From positions 992,001-1,056,000 of the forward strand of contig NZ_CP109027.1 in the NCBI RefSeq assembly GCF_036226885.1: a DNA stretch of 64,000 nt, given 5' to 3'. Under the pieces are notes generated by a model, which did no database searches, was not told the DNA's origin, and saw nothing but the letters and a program-made list of their open reading frames with translations. The position numbers and the translations under genes were made by a program. Below are positions 50,301-57,950 of this stretch, one piece after another; the stretch's first letter is position 1; each line of letters opens with the position of its first letter. The DNA comes from Streptomyces sp. NBC_00663 (GTDB lineage: Bacteria > Actinomycetota > Actinomycetes > Streptomycetales > Streptomycetaceae).

Positions 50301-51247
50301 CCCTGCTCGGCGTACTGACCGACCGCAAAGGGGCACCCCACAGCCAGGTCGTCACCGCGCTCGGAGCCATCGGCGACCTCCGAGCCGTTGAACCGCTCCT
50401 GGACGTCCTCACCCGTAGCGACGGCGAGCCCCGCGTCGACGTCGTGCGGGCTCTTGGGGAACTCCGCGACCAGCGTGCAGCGCCTCGCTTGCTCCCCCTC
50501 CTGGTGGACAGCGAGGGCGAACCGCGCTTCCCGGTGGTCCACGCCCTGGGCCGGCTGGGGGATCACGAAGCGGTGGAGCCGTTGCTCGGTGTCCTGACGG
50601 ACGGCGGCGCAGTCCAGACGCCGGTCGTCGAGGCGCTCGGCCTGCTCGGCGATCGCAGAGCGGTGCCACCTCTTCTCCGCCTGCTGCGCGACACTCCGAA
50701 CCCAGCACGCCACTCACTCACCGACGCGCTGGGCCTGCTCCGTGATCCACAAGCCGTCAAACCCCTGCTCGACGTCCTCTTCGACGAGAACGGCGATCCC
50801 GACCCGTACGTCGTCAGGGCTCTGGGGCGCATCGGTGATCCCCGAGCCCTGCGAGCGCTGTCAGCGCCGCGCGAGGAATCCGCGTCGGATGTCAGACTCA
50901 CCACCCTGGCCGCTCGGGCAGCGCTGGGAGACCGGTCGGCACTGGTCACGCTCCAAGAATCCATGCGCGGCCCCGTCGGATCGGTCCGCCAGCTGGCACT
51001 GTGGTCACTCGCCTTGATGGAGAGGGACTCGTTCGACAAATTGCTGTTGTCGAGGGACCTCGACGGCGAGTCACCCGGCGTCGACCCGAACGACGTCATC
51101 ACCGACCGCACGCTCACCGAACGCGCCGAGGCCGTGGACCTCACACTCGCCGAAGTCCGCGCCCGTTACGACGAGTTGGCGAAACGCTACCCATTGAAGC
51201 TCGCCTGGTCAGCGATCACTCTGCCGCCCCCTCCAACACAGCCATAG
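47399..51247 (+). CDS. TIR-NACHT-HEAT NLR-like (STAND) protein
   Basis: This 1282-residue protein has a TIR-like domain (about 1-125), a NACHT ATPase (about 225-400) and C-terminal HEAT-like repeats. Walker A is GDPGAGKST at 236-244; Walker B is LLLIDGLDE with D335 and E339. The helical segment EFRHLTFQEYLAGL is the FxHxxFQEY signature of bacterial NACHT proteins. From about 880 to 1160 come eight or so repeats of 33-34 residues (AVEPLLxVL...VVxALGxLGD). In its TIR, the residue matching the catalytic Glu is L72 (W-V-T-R-L), so this domain is probably structural or a docking surface for the upstream TIR. The GTG at 47399 follows GGGGG. The 3' end overlaps the convergent gene by 32 bases. Confidence 0.9.
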   Translation: MQILLAHAKGDAQLAAYIAEPLQSAGYEVLHYEGILVGDSLVEMASQAISRHCPVVLCGTARAAGSRWVTRLVSAARGHGTRIFTLHIEEDANLDALALDGKVAPYWKDPDGAIGMLLEALSDHCPAENQNLADPRLSQLERSYRERTLEACDIVDLINFPITDRELFTRNLLLRSLYVSLRVSVDISPGTDPYALDTKLQSLEAQREDHHSADTGSSRHSVGARLQESNRLVVLGDPGAGKSTLLRWITTAYLLRLKSDPDWSKLPDVDTLPDTDWLPVYIRCRELDRSGITGSLAEMIHHHLREAQFSTAQADDLTPMLLDALGDGRALLLIDGLDEIADPTLRARFCGTIEKIHIAFPKAPVIVTSRIVGYREMGLRITRGFEHVTVRDLTPEDKDDFARRWCEVTEPPFRRETAAEQLIRDIHSTDRVERLTGNPMLLTTMALVKKKVGKLPNRRADLYREAVDVLLCWRSDVDEPMNTREALPQLQYLAYTMCERGDQQIRQDEVVDILERMRREFPAIHDIRNRPSVEFLRRLERQTGILVEAGHVRHQDSSVPVYEFRHLTFQEYLAGLALVERRYPGRDRTQSLAEQVGVLTAHTSPFHGARGVDDVAVADNWREAIRLSVMTCKDDDVDDVLRAIATPLPEESASLTARPRAALACSCLADEPNVSEEVAAEIIERFIATLTQDDGKGPAVSVADMVLVEVGASVWGALLTRRIVTSFLRQPEEFDRLGGSASMVLSSSIPDGEDAVRRWVKTQVPLLREPQAEVAIEAALALMVAGFNSRLVLVPGLVEGLTSLLERGPCEAMAAAWALGWAQQHRHRSPWKPSPEDVRKFAELITSGDLPPSAVSFLLWCFNEGSANGHTGLAAAVMNHFVSANSGTRRRIAKGYAELFPHAVEPVMAALSRPEPEVRREAALLLSRLQDRHAVAPLLASLADIDGRPDMEVVQALGRLRAREAVKPLLGVLTDRKGAPHSQVVTALGAIGDLRAVEPLLDVLTRSDGEPRVDVVRALGELRDQRAAPRLLPLLVDSEGEPRFPVVHALGRLGDHEAVEPLLGVLTDGGAVQTPVVEALGLLGDRRAVPPLLRLLRDTPNPARHSLTDALGLLRDPQAVKPLLDVLFDENGDPDPYVVRALGRIGDPRALRALSAPREESASDVRLTTLAARAALGDRSALVTLQESMRGPVGSVRQLALWSLALMERDSFDKLLLSRDLDGESPGVDPNDVITDRTLTERAEAVDLTLAEVRARYDELAKRYPLKLAWSAITLPPPPTQP

Positions 51248-52781
51248 CCGCATTGTGCCCCGGCACCCCGCTCACCCCGCCCCCGCGCACCGCGCCCGCC
51301 CCGCACAGGAGCACGTTGGCGTGGGCGGTCTCCACGCCCCAGCGGCCGGTGCCGTCCTGGGTGTAGGGCCAGGCGAGTTCGCGGTGGAAGATGTTGCCGC
51401 CGGGCAGGCGCAGGTCGCGTTCCAGGTCGAGCGGGGTCTTGGCCTCGATGCAGGGGCGGCCCTGGGCGTCCGTCGCGAGGCAGTCGGCGATCGGCTCCTC
51501 CAGGTGGGCGTCGAGTTGGGCGACGGTCGCCTTCAACAGCTCCTCGCGCACGCCGGAGTTGTCGGCGTCGAAGAGCCGTGCGGGCGTGTGCAGTCCGAAA
51601 AGGGTCAGGGTCTGGTAGCCCTGTTCGACCAGCTCGGGGCCCAGGATCGACGGGTCCGTCAGCGAGTGACAGTAGATCTCCGAGGGCGGCGCGGAGGGCA
51701 GCCGGCCCGCCGCGGCCTCCGCGTGGGCGGTGGCCAGCTCCTCGTACCCCTCGGCGATGTGGAAGGTGCCCGCGAACGCCTCGCGCGGATCGACCGCGCT
51801 GTCGCGCAGCCTCGGCAGCCGCTTGAGCAGCATGTTCACCTTCAGCTGGGCGCCCTCGGCGGGGGCCGGGGGCGCGTCGCCGGTCAGTTCGGCCAGGGCC
51901 TGCGGGGAGGCGTTCACCAGCACGTGCCGGGCCGCGGCGACGCTCTCGCCGTCGGCCGTTCGGTACGTCACCTCCGCCGTACGCCCGTCCGTGGCGATCC
52001 GCACCGCCTCGTGCCCGGTGGCGAGGACCGCGCCTGCGTCCCGTGCCGCCGCGGCGAGGGCGTCGGTCAGGGCACCCATGCCGCCGACCGGCACGTCCCA
52101 GGCGCCGGTGCCGCCTCCGATCACGTGGTAGAGGAAGCAGCGGTTCTGCGCGAGGGAAGGGTCGTGGGCGTCGGCGAAGGTGCCGATCAGGGCGTCGGTG
52201 AGGACGACCCCCCGGACCAGGTCGTCGGCGAAGCGGTCCTCCACGGCGACGCCGATCGGCTCCTCGAACAGGGTCCGCCAGGCCTCCTCGTCGTCCACCC
52301 GGCGGCGCAGCTCCTCACGGGTGGGCAGCGGCTCGGTGAGGGTCGGGAAGATCCGTTCGGCGACGCGGCCGGTCATGCCGTAGAACCGCTGCCAGGCCGC
52401 GTACTCGTGCTCGCCGCCGGTGAGGCGCGCGAAGGCCTCGCGGGTGCGCCGCTCGCCGCCGCCGACCAGGAGTCCGGTCGGCCGGCCGTCGCGTTGGACG
52501 GGGGTGTACGAGGAGATCGTGCGCGTCCGGACGCGGAAGTCCAGGCCCAGGTCCCGGACGATCTTCTTGGGGAGCAGGCTGACCAGGTACGAGTAGCGCG
52601 ACAGCCGCGCGTCGACGCCGTCGAACGGCCGGGTGGAGATCGCGGCGCCGCCGGTGTGGTCCAGCCGCTCCAGGACCAGGACGGACCGTCCGGCCCGGGC
52701 GAGGTAGGCGGCGGCGACGAGGCCGTTGTGTCCGCCGCCGACGATCACGACGTCGTACGTGTGTCCAACGAGTGCAGGCAT
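51216..52781 (-). CDS. FAD-dependent oxidoreductase, phytoene desaturase/CrtI-like
   Basis: This 521-residue flavoprotein starts with the dinucleotide-binding fold VVIVGGGHNGLVAAAYLARAG (within residues 10-31, read in parts) and LERLDHTGGAA. The C-terminal FAD motif is NVLLCGAGAVRGGGVSG. It belongs to the NAD(P)/FAD oxidoreductases related to carotenoid desaturases and isomerases. No other carotenoid genes are nearby, so the substrate is open. ATG at 52781. The stop lies inside the 3' end of the convergent TIR-NACHT gene. Confidence 0.87.
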   Translation of the reverse strand: MPALVGHTYDVVIVGGGHNGLVAAAYLARAGRSVLVLERLDHTGGAAISTRPFDGVDARLSRYSYLVSLLPKKIVRDLGLDFRVRTRTISSYTPVQRDGRPTGLLVGGGERRTREAFARLTGGEHEYAAWQRFYGMTGRVAERIFPTLTEPLPTREELRRRVDDEEAWRTLFEEPIGVAVEDRFADDLVRGVVLTDALIGTFADAHDPSLAQNRCFLYHVIGGGTGAWDVPVGGMGALTDALAAAARDAGAVLATGHEAVRIATDGRTAEVTYRTADGESVAAARHVLVNASPQALAELTGDAPPAPAEGAQLKVNMLLKRLPRLRDSAVDPREAFAGTFHIAEGYEELATAHAEAAAGRLPSAPPSEIYCHSLTDPSILGPELVEQGYQTLTLFGLHTPARLFDADNSGVREELLKATVAQLDAHLEEPIADCLATDAQGRPCIEAKTPLDLERDLRLPGGNIFHRELAWPYTQDGTGRWGVETAHANVLLCGAGAVRGGGVSGVPGHNAAMAVLEGAAE

Positions 52782-52841
52782 GCCCCTTCGTAACACGTGG
52801 TGATCTAGGTCGGCCAGAAGGGCGACGTATCGCGCGGCGGG

Positions 52842-53147
52842 GTGCAGACTCGCCGCGTGGAGCACTCTCGGCAGCACATGTACGAGCTGATCGACCATCT
52901 GGTGGGGGCCGGGAACGCGGTCCGGTACCACCCGTCGTCCGCCGTCGACCCGTTCTGGCACCAGCAGGGCGGCCCCGAGTGTTTCCTCGAACGTCCCATC
53001 GACTTCGGGGCGGCCCGGACGGCTCCGGGGCAGCCGGAGGATCTCGTGTTCGACGAGGGCGAGGACCGGATCCTCTGTCTGCGCTGCTGGACCGTGATCA
53101 CCGGCTCGGATCACCGGTTTCCGCCGTTCCCGGGCCACCCGGCCTGA
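52842..53147 (+). CDS. Small hypothetical protein with a CxxC motif
   Basis: I do not recognise this protein of about 101 residues. It contains HMYELIDHLVGAGNAV, a Trp/His-rich segment PFWHQQGGPECFLERP and CLRCW near the C-terminus; three cysteines in total could bind a metal. The frame shows normal third-position GC bias and lies between a divergent start and a convergent stop, where a gene is expected. The start is uncertain: GTG at 52842 or 52857, or ATG at 52878. No function can be proposed. Confidence 0.55.
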   Translation: MQTRRVEHSRQHMYELIDHLVGAGNAVRYHPSSAVDPFWHQQGGPECFLERPIDFGAARTAPGQPEDLVFDEGEDRILCLRCWTVITGSDHRFPPFPGHPA

Positions 53148-53162
53148 GGTGACGTCCTCCGT

Positions 53163-55514
53163 TCAGCCGCCGCCCGCCGCGTGCTGCTGCCGCAGGACCG
53201 CCACCCTGCGGTACAGCTCGACGGCCTCCGCGCCGCGGCCGAGCTGTTCCAGGCAGTGCGCCTCGTCGTTGCGGCTGGCGAGGGTGTCGGGGTGGCCCGC
53301 GCCGAGGACGCGTTCGCGGGCGGTGGCGACCCTGCGGTACTCGGTCAGGGCGTCGGCCCAGCGGCCCAGCCAGCCGAGGCCGACGGCGACCTCGCGGCGG
53401 CTGACCAGGGTGTCGGGGTGCTCGGGGCCGAGGACGCGCTCGCGGATGGCGCACACGTCGCGGGACTCGGCGAGGGCCTCCTCCCAGCGGCCGAGGCGGC
53501 CCAGGTTGACACCGAGGCCGTGGCGGGCGCGCAGGGTCTCGGGGTGGGCGGGGCCGTTCACCCGGCTGCGGTCCTCGATGAGGTCGCGGTAGAGCTGGAG
53601 GGCCTCGGCGCTGCGGCCCAGGCGGCCGAGGCTGATGCCGACCTCGTAGCGGGCGGCGAGGGTGTCGGGGTGGTCGGGGCCGAGGGCCTGGGCGCGGGCC
53701 TCGGCGACCTCGTGATAGGTGTGCAGGGCCTCCGGCCAGCGTCCCAACTGACCTAGTGCGTAGGCGACTTCGTAGCGGGTGACGAGCGTGTCGGGATGCC
53801 CGGCGCCCAGCACACGGGCGCGGGCGACGGCCACGTCGCCGGCCATGCGGTAGGAATCCTCCAGACGGCCGAGGCGGCTGAGGTTGAAGGCCAGGTTGTG
53901 GCGGCAGCGCAGGGTGTCGGGGTGGTCGGCGCCCATCGTCCGCTCGCGGGCGGCGAGGACGGACGTGTAGACCTGGTGGGCGTCGAAGTGGCGGCCCAAC
54001 TGGCCCAGTACATACGCCATTTCCTGGCGGGCGGCGAGGGTGTCGGCGTGGTCGGGGCCGAGGGCGAGGCTGCGGGCGCGGGCGACGTGCTTGTACTCGC
54101 GCAAGGCGTCGGCGGCGCGGCCGGTACGGGAGAGGGTGAAGGCGACCTCGTAGCGGCTGGCGAGGGTGTCGGGGTGCTCGGGGCCGAGGAGTTGCTCGCG
54201 TTCGGCGGCGACCGCGCGGTGCACCTCGCCCGCCTCCGCCCAGCGGCCGAGTCGGCCCAGGGTGAGCCCGGCGTTGTGCCGGCCGGTCAGGGCGGTGACC
54301 GCCTCGGGAGACGGGGCGGGCGGGTCGCCCGGTCCGGGGGCGACGGGCCCGGGGAGGATGGGCCGGGGGAGGATGGGCCGGGGGAGGATGGGTGCGGGGA
54401 GGATGGGTGCGCCGGTGTGCCGGGGGGACGCCGGCCTCGGGATCCACTCGCCGGTCAGGGCGGCGCCCTCGGCCGGCGGCGGGGTGGCGGCGCCAGGGCC
54501 GACGGCCTTGTGGCCGGTGGTCATGCCGCGGGTCCAGGACGGCAGACGGGTGCGACGGTCCGGTGGTTCGAGGGCCGGGCGGAGCGTCGGCTGCGGGGTC
54601 ACCAGGGTGGGCACGTACGTCTGCCCGAGCCGGGGATGCTTGACTGACGCACGGTCCACGTCGGCCGTACGGCCCACACTGATCCGGCGCTCCACCTCAC
54701 GGGCGTCGTACGGGCGTTGATCGGGCAGCTTGGCCAGCAGGTCCAGGATGATCTTCTCGAAGTACGCCGGCACCTCGGCGCGGTGGCTGCGCGGCGGACG
54801 AGGGGGTGTGTCGCGGTGGCCGACGAGGATCGCCCAGGCGTCGTCGAGGTCGAACGGCGGTGCCCCGGTGGTGATCTCGTACAGCACGCAGCCCAGCGAG
54901 TAGAGGTCGCTGCGCTGGTCGACCTCGGAGCCGCCGATCTGCTCCGGCGACATGTAGTGCGGGGTGCCCATCGCGATGCCGGTGCCGGTGAGCCGGGAGG
55001 TGAAGCCGATGTCATGGCCGAGCCGGGCGATGCCGAAGTCGCAGATCTTCACGGTGCCGTCGGCCAGCCGCATGATGTTCGCGGGCTTCAGATCGCGGTG
55101 CACGATGCCCTGCTGGTGGGTGTAGGCGAGCGCGGCGGCGACCTGGTCGGCGATCTCGACGACGTCCGGGACGGGCAGCGGATGATGCCGGTTGTCCTCC
55201 AGGAGCTGACTGAGGTTGCGGCCCTCCAGCAGTTCCATGACGAGGAAGAGGATGCCGTCGGACTCGCCGAAGTCATGGACGACGGTGACCCCCCGGTGCT
55301 GGAGGGCAGCGGCGACGCGGGCCTCCCGCCGGAACCGCTCGCGCAGGACGCGAGTGAAGGACTGGTCGTGGGAGGGGCCGAGCGGTTTGAGGCACTTCAC
55401 GGCGACATGGCGGCCCAGCGACTCGTCGCGGGCCCGCCACACCTCGCCCATGCCGCCGCGTCCGATCAGGTCGAGCAGTCGGTAGCGGCCCTGGATCAGC
55501 TTGCTGTCCCCCAT
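53163..55514 (-). CDS. Ser/Thr protein kinase with C-terminal TPR array
   Basis: This 783-residue protein has a Hanks-type kinase domain (about 11-275) with GRGGMGEVW, K40, HRD at 139-141 and DFG at 159-161, so it should be active. A Pro-rich linker (about 300-400) includes four PILP repeats encoded by 15-bp DNA repeats. Residues about 400-775 hold nine or so 42-residue TPR units marked by LGPxHPDTL, like kinesin-light-chain TPRs. No transmembrane helix is seen, so it is cytosolic, unlike PknB. The TPRs probably bind substrates. ATG at 55514 is close to the preceding oxygenase gene. Confidence 0.9.
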   Translation of the reverse strand: MGDSKLIQGRYRLLDLIGRGGMGEVWRARDESLGRHVAVKCLKPLGPSHDQSFTRVLRERFRREARVAAALQHRGVTVVHDFGESDGILFLVMELLEGRNLSQLLEDNRHHPLPVPDVVEIADQVAAALAYTHQQGIVHRDLKPANIMRLADGTVKICDFGIARLGHDIGFTSRLTGTGIAMGTPHYMSPEQIGGSEVDQRSDLYSLGCVLYEITTGAPPFDLDDAWAILVGHRDTPPRPPRSHRAEVPAYFEKIILDLLAKLPDQRPYDAREVERRISVGRTADVDRASVKHPRLGQTYVPTLVTPQPTLRPALEPPDRRTRLPSWTRGMTTGHKAVGPGAATPPPAEGAALTGEWIPRPASPRHTGAPILPAPILPRPILPRPILPGPVAPGPGDPPAPSPEAVTALTGRHNAGLTLGRLGRWAEAGEVHRAVAAEREQLLGPEHPDTLASRYEVAFTLSRTGRAADALREYKHVARARSLALGPDHADTLAARQEMAYVLGQLGRHFDAHQVYTSVLAARERTMGADHPDTLRCRHNLAFNLSRLGRLEDSYRMAGDVAVARARVLGAGHPDTLVTRYEVAYALGQLGRWPEALHTYHEVAEARAQALGPDHPDTLAARYEVGISLGRLGRSAEALQLYRDLIEDRSRVNGPAHPETLRARHGLGVNLGRLGRWEEALAESRDVCAIRERVLGPEHPDTLVSRREVAVGLGWLGRWADALTEYRRVATARERVLGAGHPDTLASRNDEAHCLEQLGRGAEAVELYRRVAVLRQQHAAGGG
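54351..54410. repeat. Four 15-bp tandem repeats inside the kinase linker
   Basis: GGGGAGGATG recurs at 54351, 54366, 54381 and 54396, giving four in-frame 15-base units in the Pro-rich linker of the kinase gene. They encode repeated PILP(R/A/G) units. The length is a multiple of three, so the frame is kept and copy number can vary between strains. Confidence 0.85.
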
Positions 55515-55570
55515 CTGTTGCGATCGCCCCCGTCGAAGTCGCCCGCCCCTGGCCCGTCCAGTATGGCGAG

Positions 55571-56428
55571 CTATCTCCCGACTTTGTACGGTGCCGGGCG
55601 GGAGCCGGGGCCGAGCCGTGACATGGCGCGGAGGATGTGTTTGGGCGGCAGTTGCCAGCGCAGACGTGCGGGAACAGCGCGCAACAGGGTGCCCGTGCGA
55701 CGCAACTGGCGGGTGACGGTGGCGGGTTCCGGGGCCGGTCTGCCGTACAGCTCGTGGGCGTACGGCGGCAGAGCGGCGTACGCCAGGTGCGCCACGCGCC
55801 GCCACAGCACCTCGCGCGCCGGGACGAGCAGGGGGTGTATCGGCGGGCGGAGCAGGAAGTCGTCGACCGCGCGTGCCTCGGGCCCGGCGGCGAGTTCGGG
55901 TCCGACCTTCTCGAAGTAGGCGGCCATCTCGGCCTGGTTCGCGGGTACGGCGTCTGGGTCGAGGCCCACCAGGCGGGCGCTGACGCGGTGTTCGGCGAGG
56001 TAGCGGTCGGCCTGTTCGTCGGTGAGGTGAAAGCCCGAGCGGCGGGCGACCTGGAGATAGGAGTCGATCTCGGCGCAGTGCACCCACAGCAGCAGCTCGG
56101 GTTCGCCGACCCCGTAGGTCTCGCCGGTGTCGGGGTCGGTCGCGGACAGCATGCCGTGGATCTTCCGGACACGGGCGCCCGCCCGTTCGGCCGCCGCCGT
56201 GGTGCCGTACGTCGTGGTGCCGACGAAGTTCGCGGTGCGCAGCAGACGGCCCCAGGCGTCCTGCCGGAAGTCGGAGTTCTGCATGACTCCGCGCACGGCA
56301 CGGGGATGCAGGGCCTGGAGGTAGAGCGCGCGGACGCCCGCGACCCACATCATCGGGTCGCCGTGCAGCTGCCAGGTCACCGAGTCCGGCGTGAACAGTC
56401 CGGGGTCACCTGCTCCAGGGGCGTCCAT
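55571..56428 (-). CDS. MpaB-family (DUF2236) oxygenase-like protein
   Basis: This 285-residue protein belongs to the oxygenase MpaB/latex-clearing-protein-like family (DUF2236). Typical segments are GDPMMWVAGVRALYLQALHPRA near the N-terminus, the FRQDAWGRLLRTANFV motif with conserved Arg and Trp, and LLLWVHCAEIDSYL with the His that may bind heme. Proteins of this family include heme b enzymes acting on polymers or lipids. The substrate is not known. It lies 56 bases upstream of the kinase gene in the same direction. Confidence 0.85.
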   Translation of the reverse strand: MDAPGAGDPGLFTPDSVTWQLHGDPMMWVAGVRALYLQALHPRAVRGVMQNSDFRQDAWGRLLRTANFVGTTTYGTTAAAERAGARVRKIHGMLSATDPDTGETYGVGEPELLLWVHCAEIDSYLQVARRSGFHLTDEQADRYLAEHRVSARLVGLDPDAVPANQAEMAAYFEKVGPELAAGPEARAVDDFLLRPPIHPLLVPAREVLWRRVAHLAYAALPPYAHELYGRPAPEPATVTRQLRRTGTLLRAVPARLRWQLPPKHILRAMSRLGPGSRPAPYKVGR

Positions 56429-56527
56429 ACCCGTCAGTGTGACCAGGTCCGGCGCCGCTCATCAAGCGGCCCGACGGGACGTCATTCGGCCACGGGGGCT
56501 GCGGGCGTACGTAGGTGACGGTCAGGA

Positions 56528-56574
56528 CGGCTATGTCGCGGGCGCTGAGCACCACGAGGCACGCGACATAGCCG
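56528..56574. other. Perfect 13-bp inverted repeat with 21-base spacer
   Basis: CGGCTATGTCGCG (56528-56540) and its exact reverse complement (56562-56574) lie in the 206-base gap between the acyl-CoA dehydrogenase stop and the oxygenase start. It could fold into a hairpin downstream of the dehydrogenase or serve as a two-site operator for the oxygenase and kinase genes. It lacks a T-run, so an intrinsic terminator is not certain. Confidence 0.6.
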
Positions 56575-56634
56575 ACGACGGGCGGCTGTTCACCGTGCCC
56601 GCCGCCGAGCCCGTCCTGTGGCCCCGCCCTCCGG

Positions 56635-57813
56635 TCAGCGTCGTACCCGCGGCATCCCCAGGCCGATCCACGAGATGATCTCCCGCTGGATCTCGTTGTT
56701 GCCGCCGCCGAAGGTGAAGATGACGGCGGAGCGGTAGCCGCGTTCCAGCTCGCCGTGGAGCACGGTGCCGGCCGAGCCCTCCTTCAGGGCACCGGCCGCG
56801 GCGACCACCTCCATGAGCCAGGCGTAGGCGTCCCGGCGGGCCTCGGAGCCGTACACCTTGACCGCGGAGGCGTCCTGGGGGGTGAGCGTGCCGTTCTGCA
56901 CGGCATGGACCATCTGCCAGTTGAGCAGCTTCATCGCGTCGAGTCTCACATGGGTCTGGGCGAGACGGCGGCGTACCCAGGGCAGGTCGACGACGCGGCG
57001 GCCGTCGGCGAGCTTGGTCTCCATGGCCCAGCGCTGGACGTCGTGCAGGGCGCGGATCGCCATGGTGCCGTGGGCGGCGAGGGTGACGCGCTCGTGGTTG
57101 AGCTGGTTGGTGATCAGCCGCCAGCCCTGGTTCTCGGCGCCGACGCGGCGGGCGACGGGGACACGGATGTCCTCGTAGTAGCTGGCGGTGGTGTCGTGGC
57201 CGGCGAGGGTGTTGATGACGGTGCAGGAGTATCCGGGGTCGGTGGTCGGCACGAGGAGCATGGTGATGCCCTTGTGCGGCGGGGCCTCGGGGTCGGTGCG
57301 GGTGGCGAGCCACACCCAGTCGGCGGTGTCGCCGTTGGTGGTCCAGATCTTCTGCCCGTTGACGACGTACTCGTCCCCTTCGCGCACCGCGCGCGTCTTC
57401 AGGGAGGCGAGGTCGGTGCCGGCGTCGGGCTCGCTGTAGCCGATCGCGAAGTCGATCTCGCCGGAGAGGATCCTGGGGAGGAAGTACGCCTTCTGCTCGT
57501 CGGTGCCGTACTGCATGATCGTCGGCCCTACGGTGTTCAGGGCCATCAGCGGCAGCGGTACGCCGGCCTGGGCGGCCTCGTCGAAGAAGATGAACTGCTC
57601 CATCGCGGTCAGGCCGCGGCCGCCGTACTCCTTCGGCCAGCCCACGCCCAGCCAGCGGTCGGTGCCGAGGCGGCGGACGGTCTCGCGGTAGAAGCGCTTC
57701 TGCTCCCGCCGGTCGCCGTGCCGGGTGTTGGCGTCGGTCGGCGCCAACTCGGCGAAGTACGCGCGCAGTTCGGTGCGCAGCCGCTGCTGCTCGGGCGTGT
57801 ATTCGAGATGCAC
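56635..57813 (-). CDS. Acyl-CoA dehydrogenase
   Basis: This 392-residue flavoenzyme has the ACAD fold. IGYSEPDAGTDLASLKT carries a FAD/substrate-contact motif, GQKIWTTNGDTADW is the middle beta domain, and FGGGNNEIQREIISWIGLGMP is the C-terminal FAD-binding end. It should oxidise an acyl-CoA to the enoyl-CoA. The GTG at 57813 begins VHLEYTPEQQRLRTELR, typical of actinobacterial FadE proteins. A KstR-like box lies about 45-58 bases upstream, tying the gene to steroid/lipid catabolism. Confidence 0.9.
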   Translation of the reverse strand: MHLEYTPEQQRLRTELRAYFAELAPTDANTRHGDRREQKRFYRETVRRLGTDRWLGVGWPKEYGGRGLTAMEQFIFFDEAAQAGVPLPLMALNTVGPTIMQYGTDEQKAYFLPRILSGEIDFAIGYSEPDAGTDLASLKTRAVREGDEYVVNGQKIWTTNGDTADWVWLATRTDPEAPPHKGITMLLVPTTDPGYSCTVINTLAGHDTTASYYEDIRVPVARRVGAENQGWRLITNQLNHERVTLAAHGTMAIRALHDVQRWAMETKLADGRRVVDLPWVRRRLAQTHVRLDAMKLLNWQMVHAVQNGTLTPQDASAVKVYGSEARRDAYAWLMEVVAAAGALKEGSAGTVLHGELERGYRSAVIFTFGGGNNEIQREIISWIGLGMPRVRR

Positions 57814-57857
57814 GGCGCCTCCAGGCTCCCCGGAACCGGTCCTGTCGGCGCACACGG

Positions 57858-57871
57858 TAGAACGTGTTCCA
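57858..57871 (-). promoter_or_regulatory. KstR-like operator upstream of acyl-CoA dehydrogenase
   Basis: TAGAACGTGTTCCA matches all eight defined bases of TNNAACNNGTTNNA, the consensus I recall for KstR, the cholesterol-catabolism repressor of mycobacteria. It lies 45 bases upstream of the GTG start of an acyl-CoA dehydrogenase. In a GC-rich genome, an AACGTGTT core in a promoter is unlikely by chance. Confidence 0.6.
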
Positions 57872-57905
57872 GAAATAGGGAATGGCAAGGCCGCACCGAG
57901 GCATA

Positions 57906-57938
57906 CGAAAAGGCCCCCGCGAGGCGGGGGCCTTTTCG
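57906..57938 (-). terminator. Strong intrinsic terminator after cbtA
   Basis: Perfect 15-bp arms, CGAAAAGGCCCCCGC and its reverse complement, flank a GAG loop. The hairpin starts 13 bases after the cbtA stop. With A/T runs on both sides of the stem, it could also stop transcription from the other strand. Confidence 0.9.
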
Positions 57939-57950
57939 GTGCTGAACCGC

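Noticed and set aside
56391..56678. A possible small plus-strand gene in the gap between the dehydrogenase and the oxygenase
   Set aside because: It overlaps both neighbours, has no ribosome site, and is partly made of the 13-bp inverted repeat.
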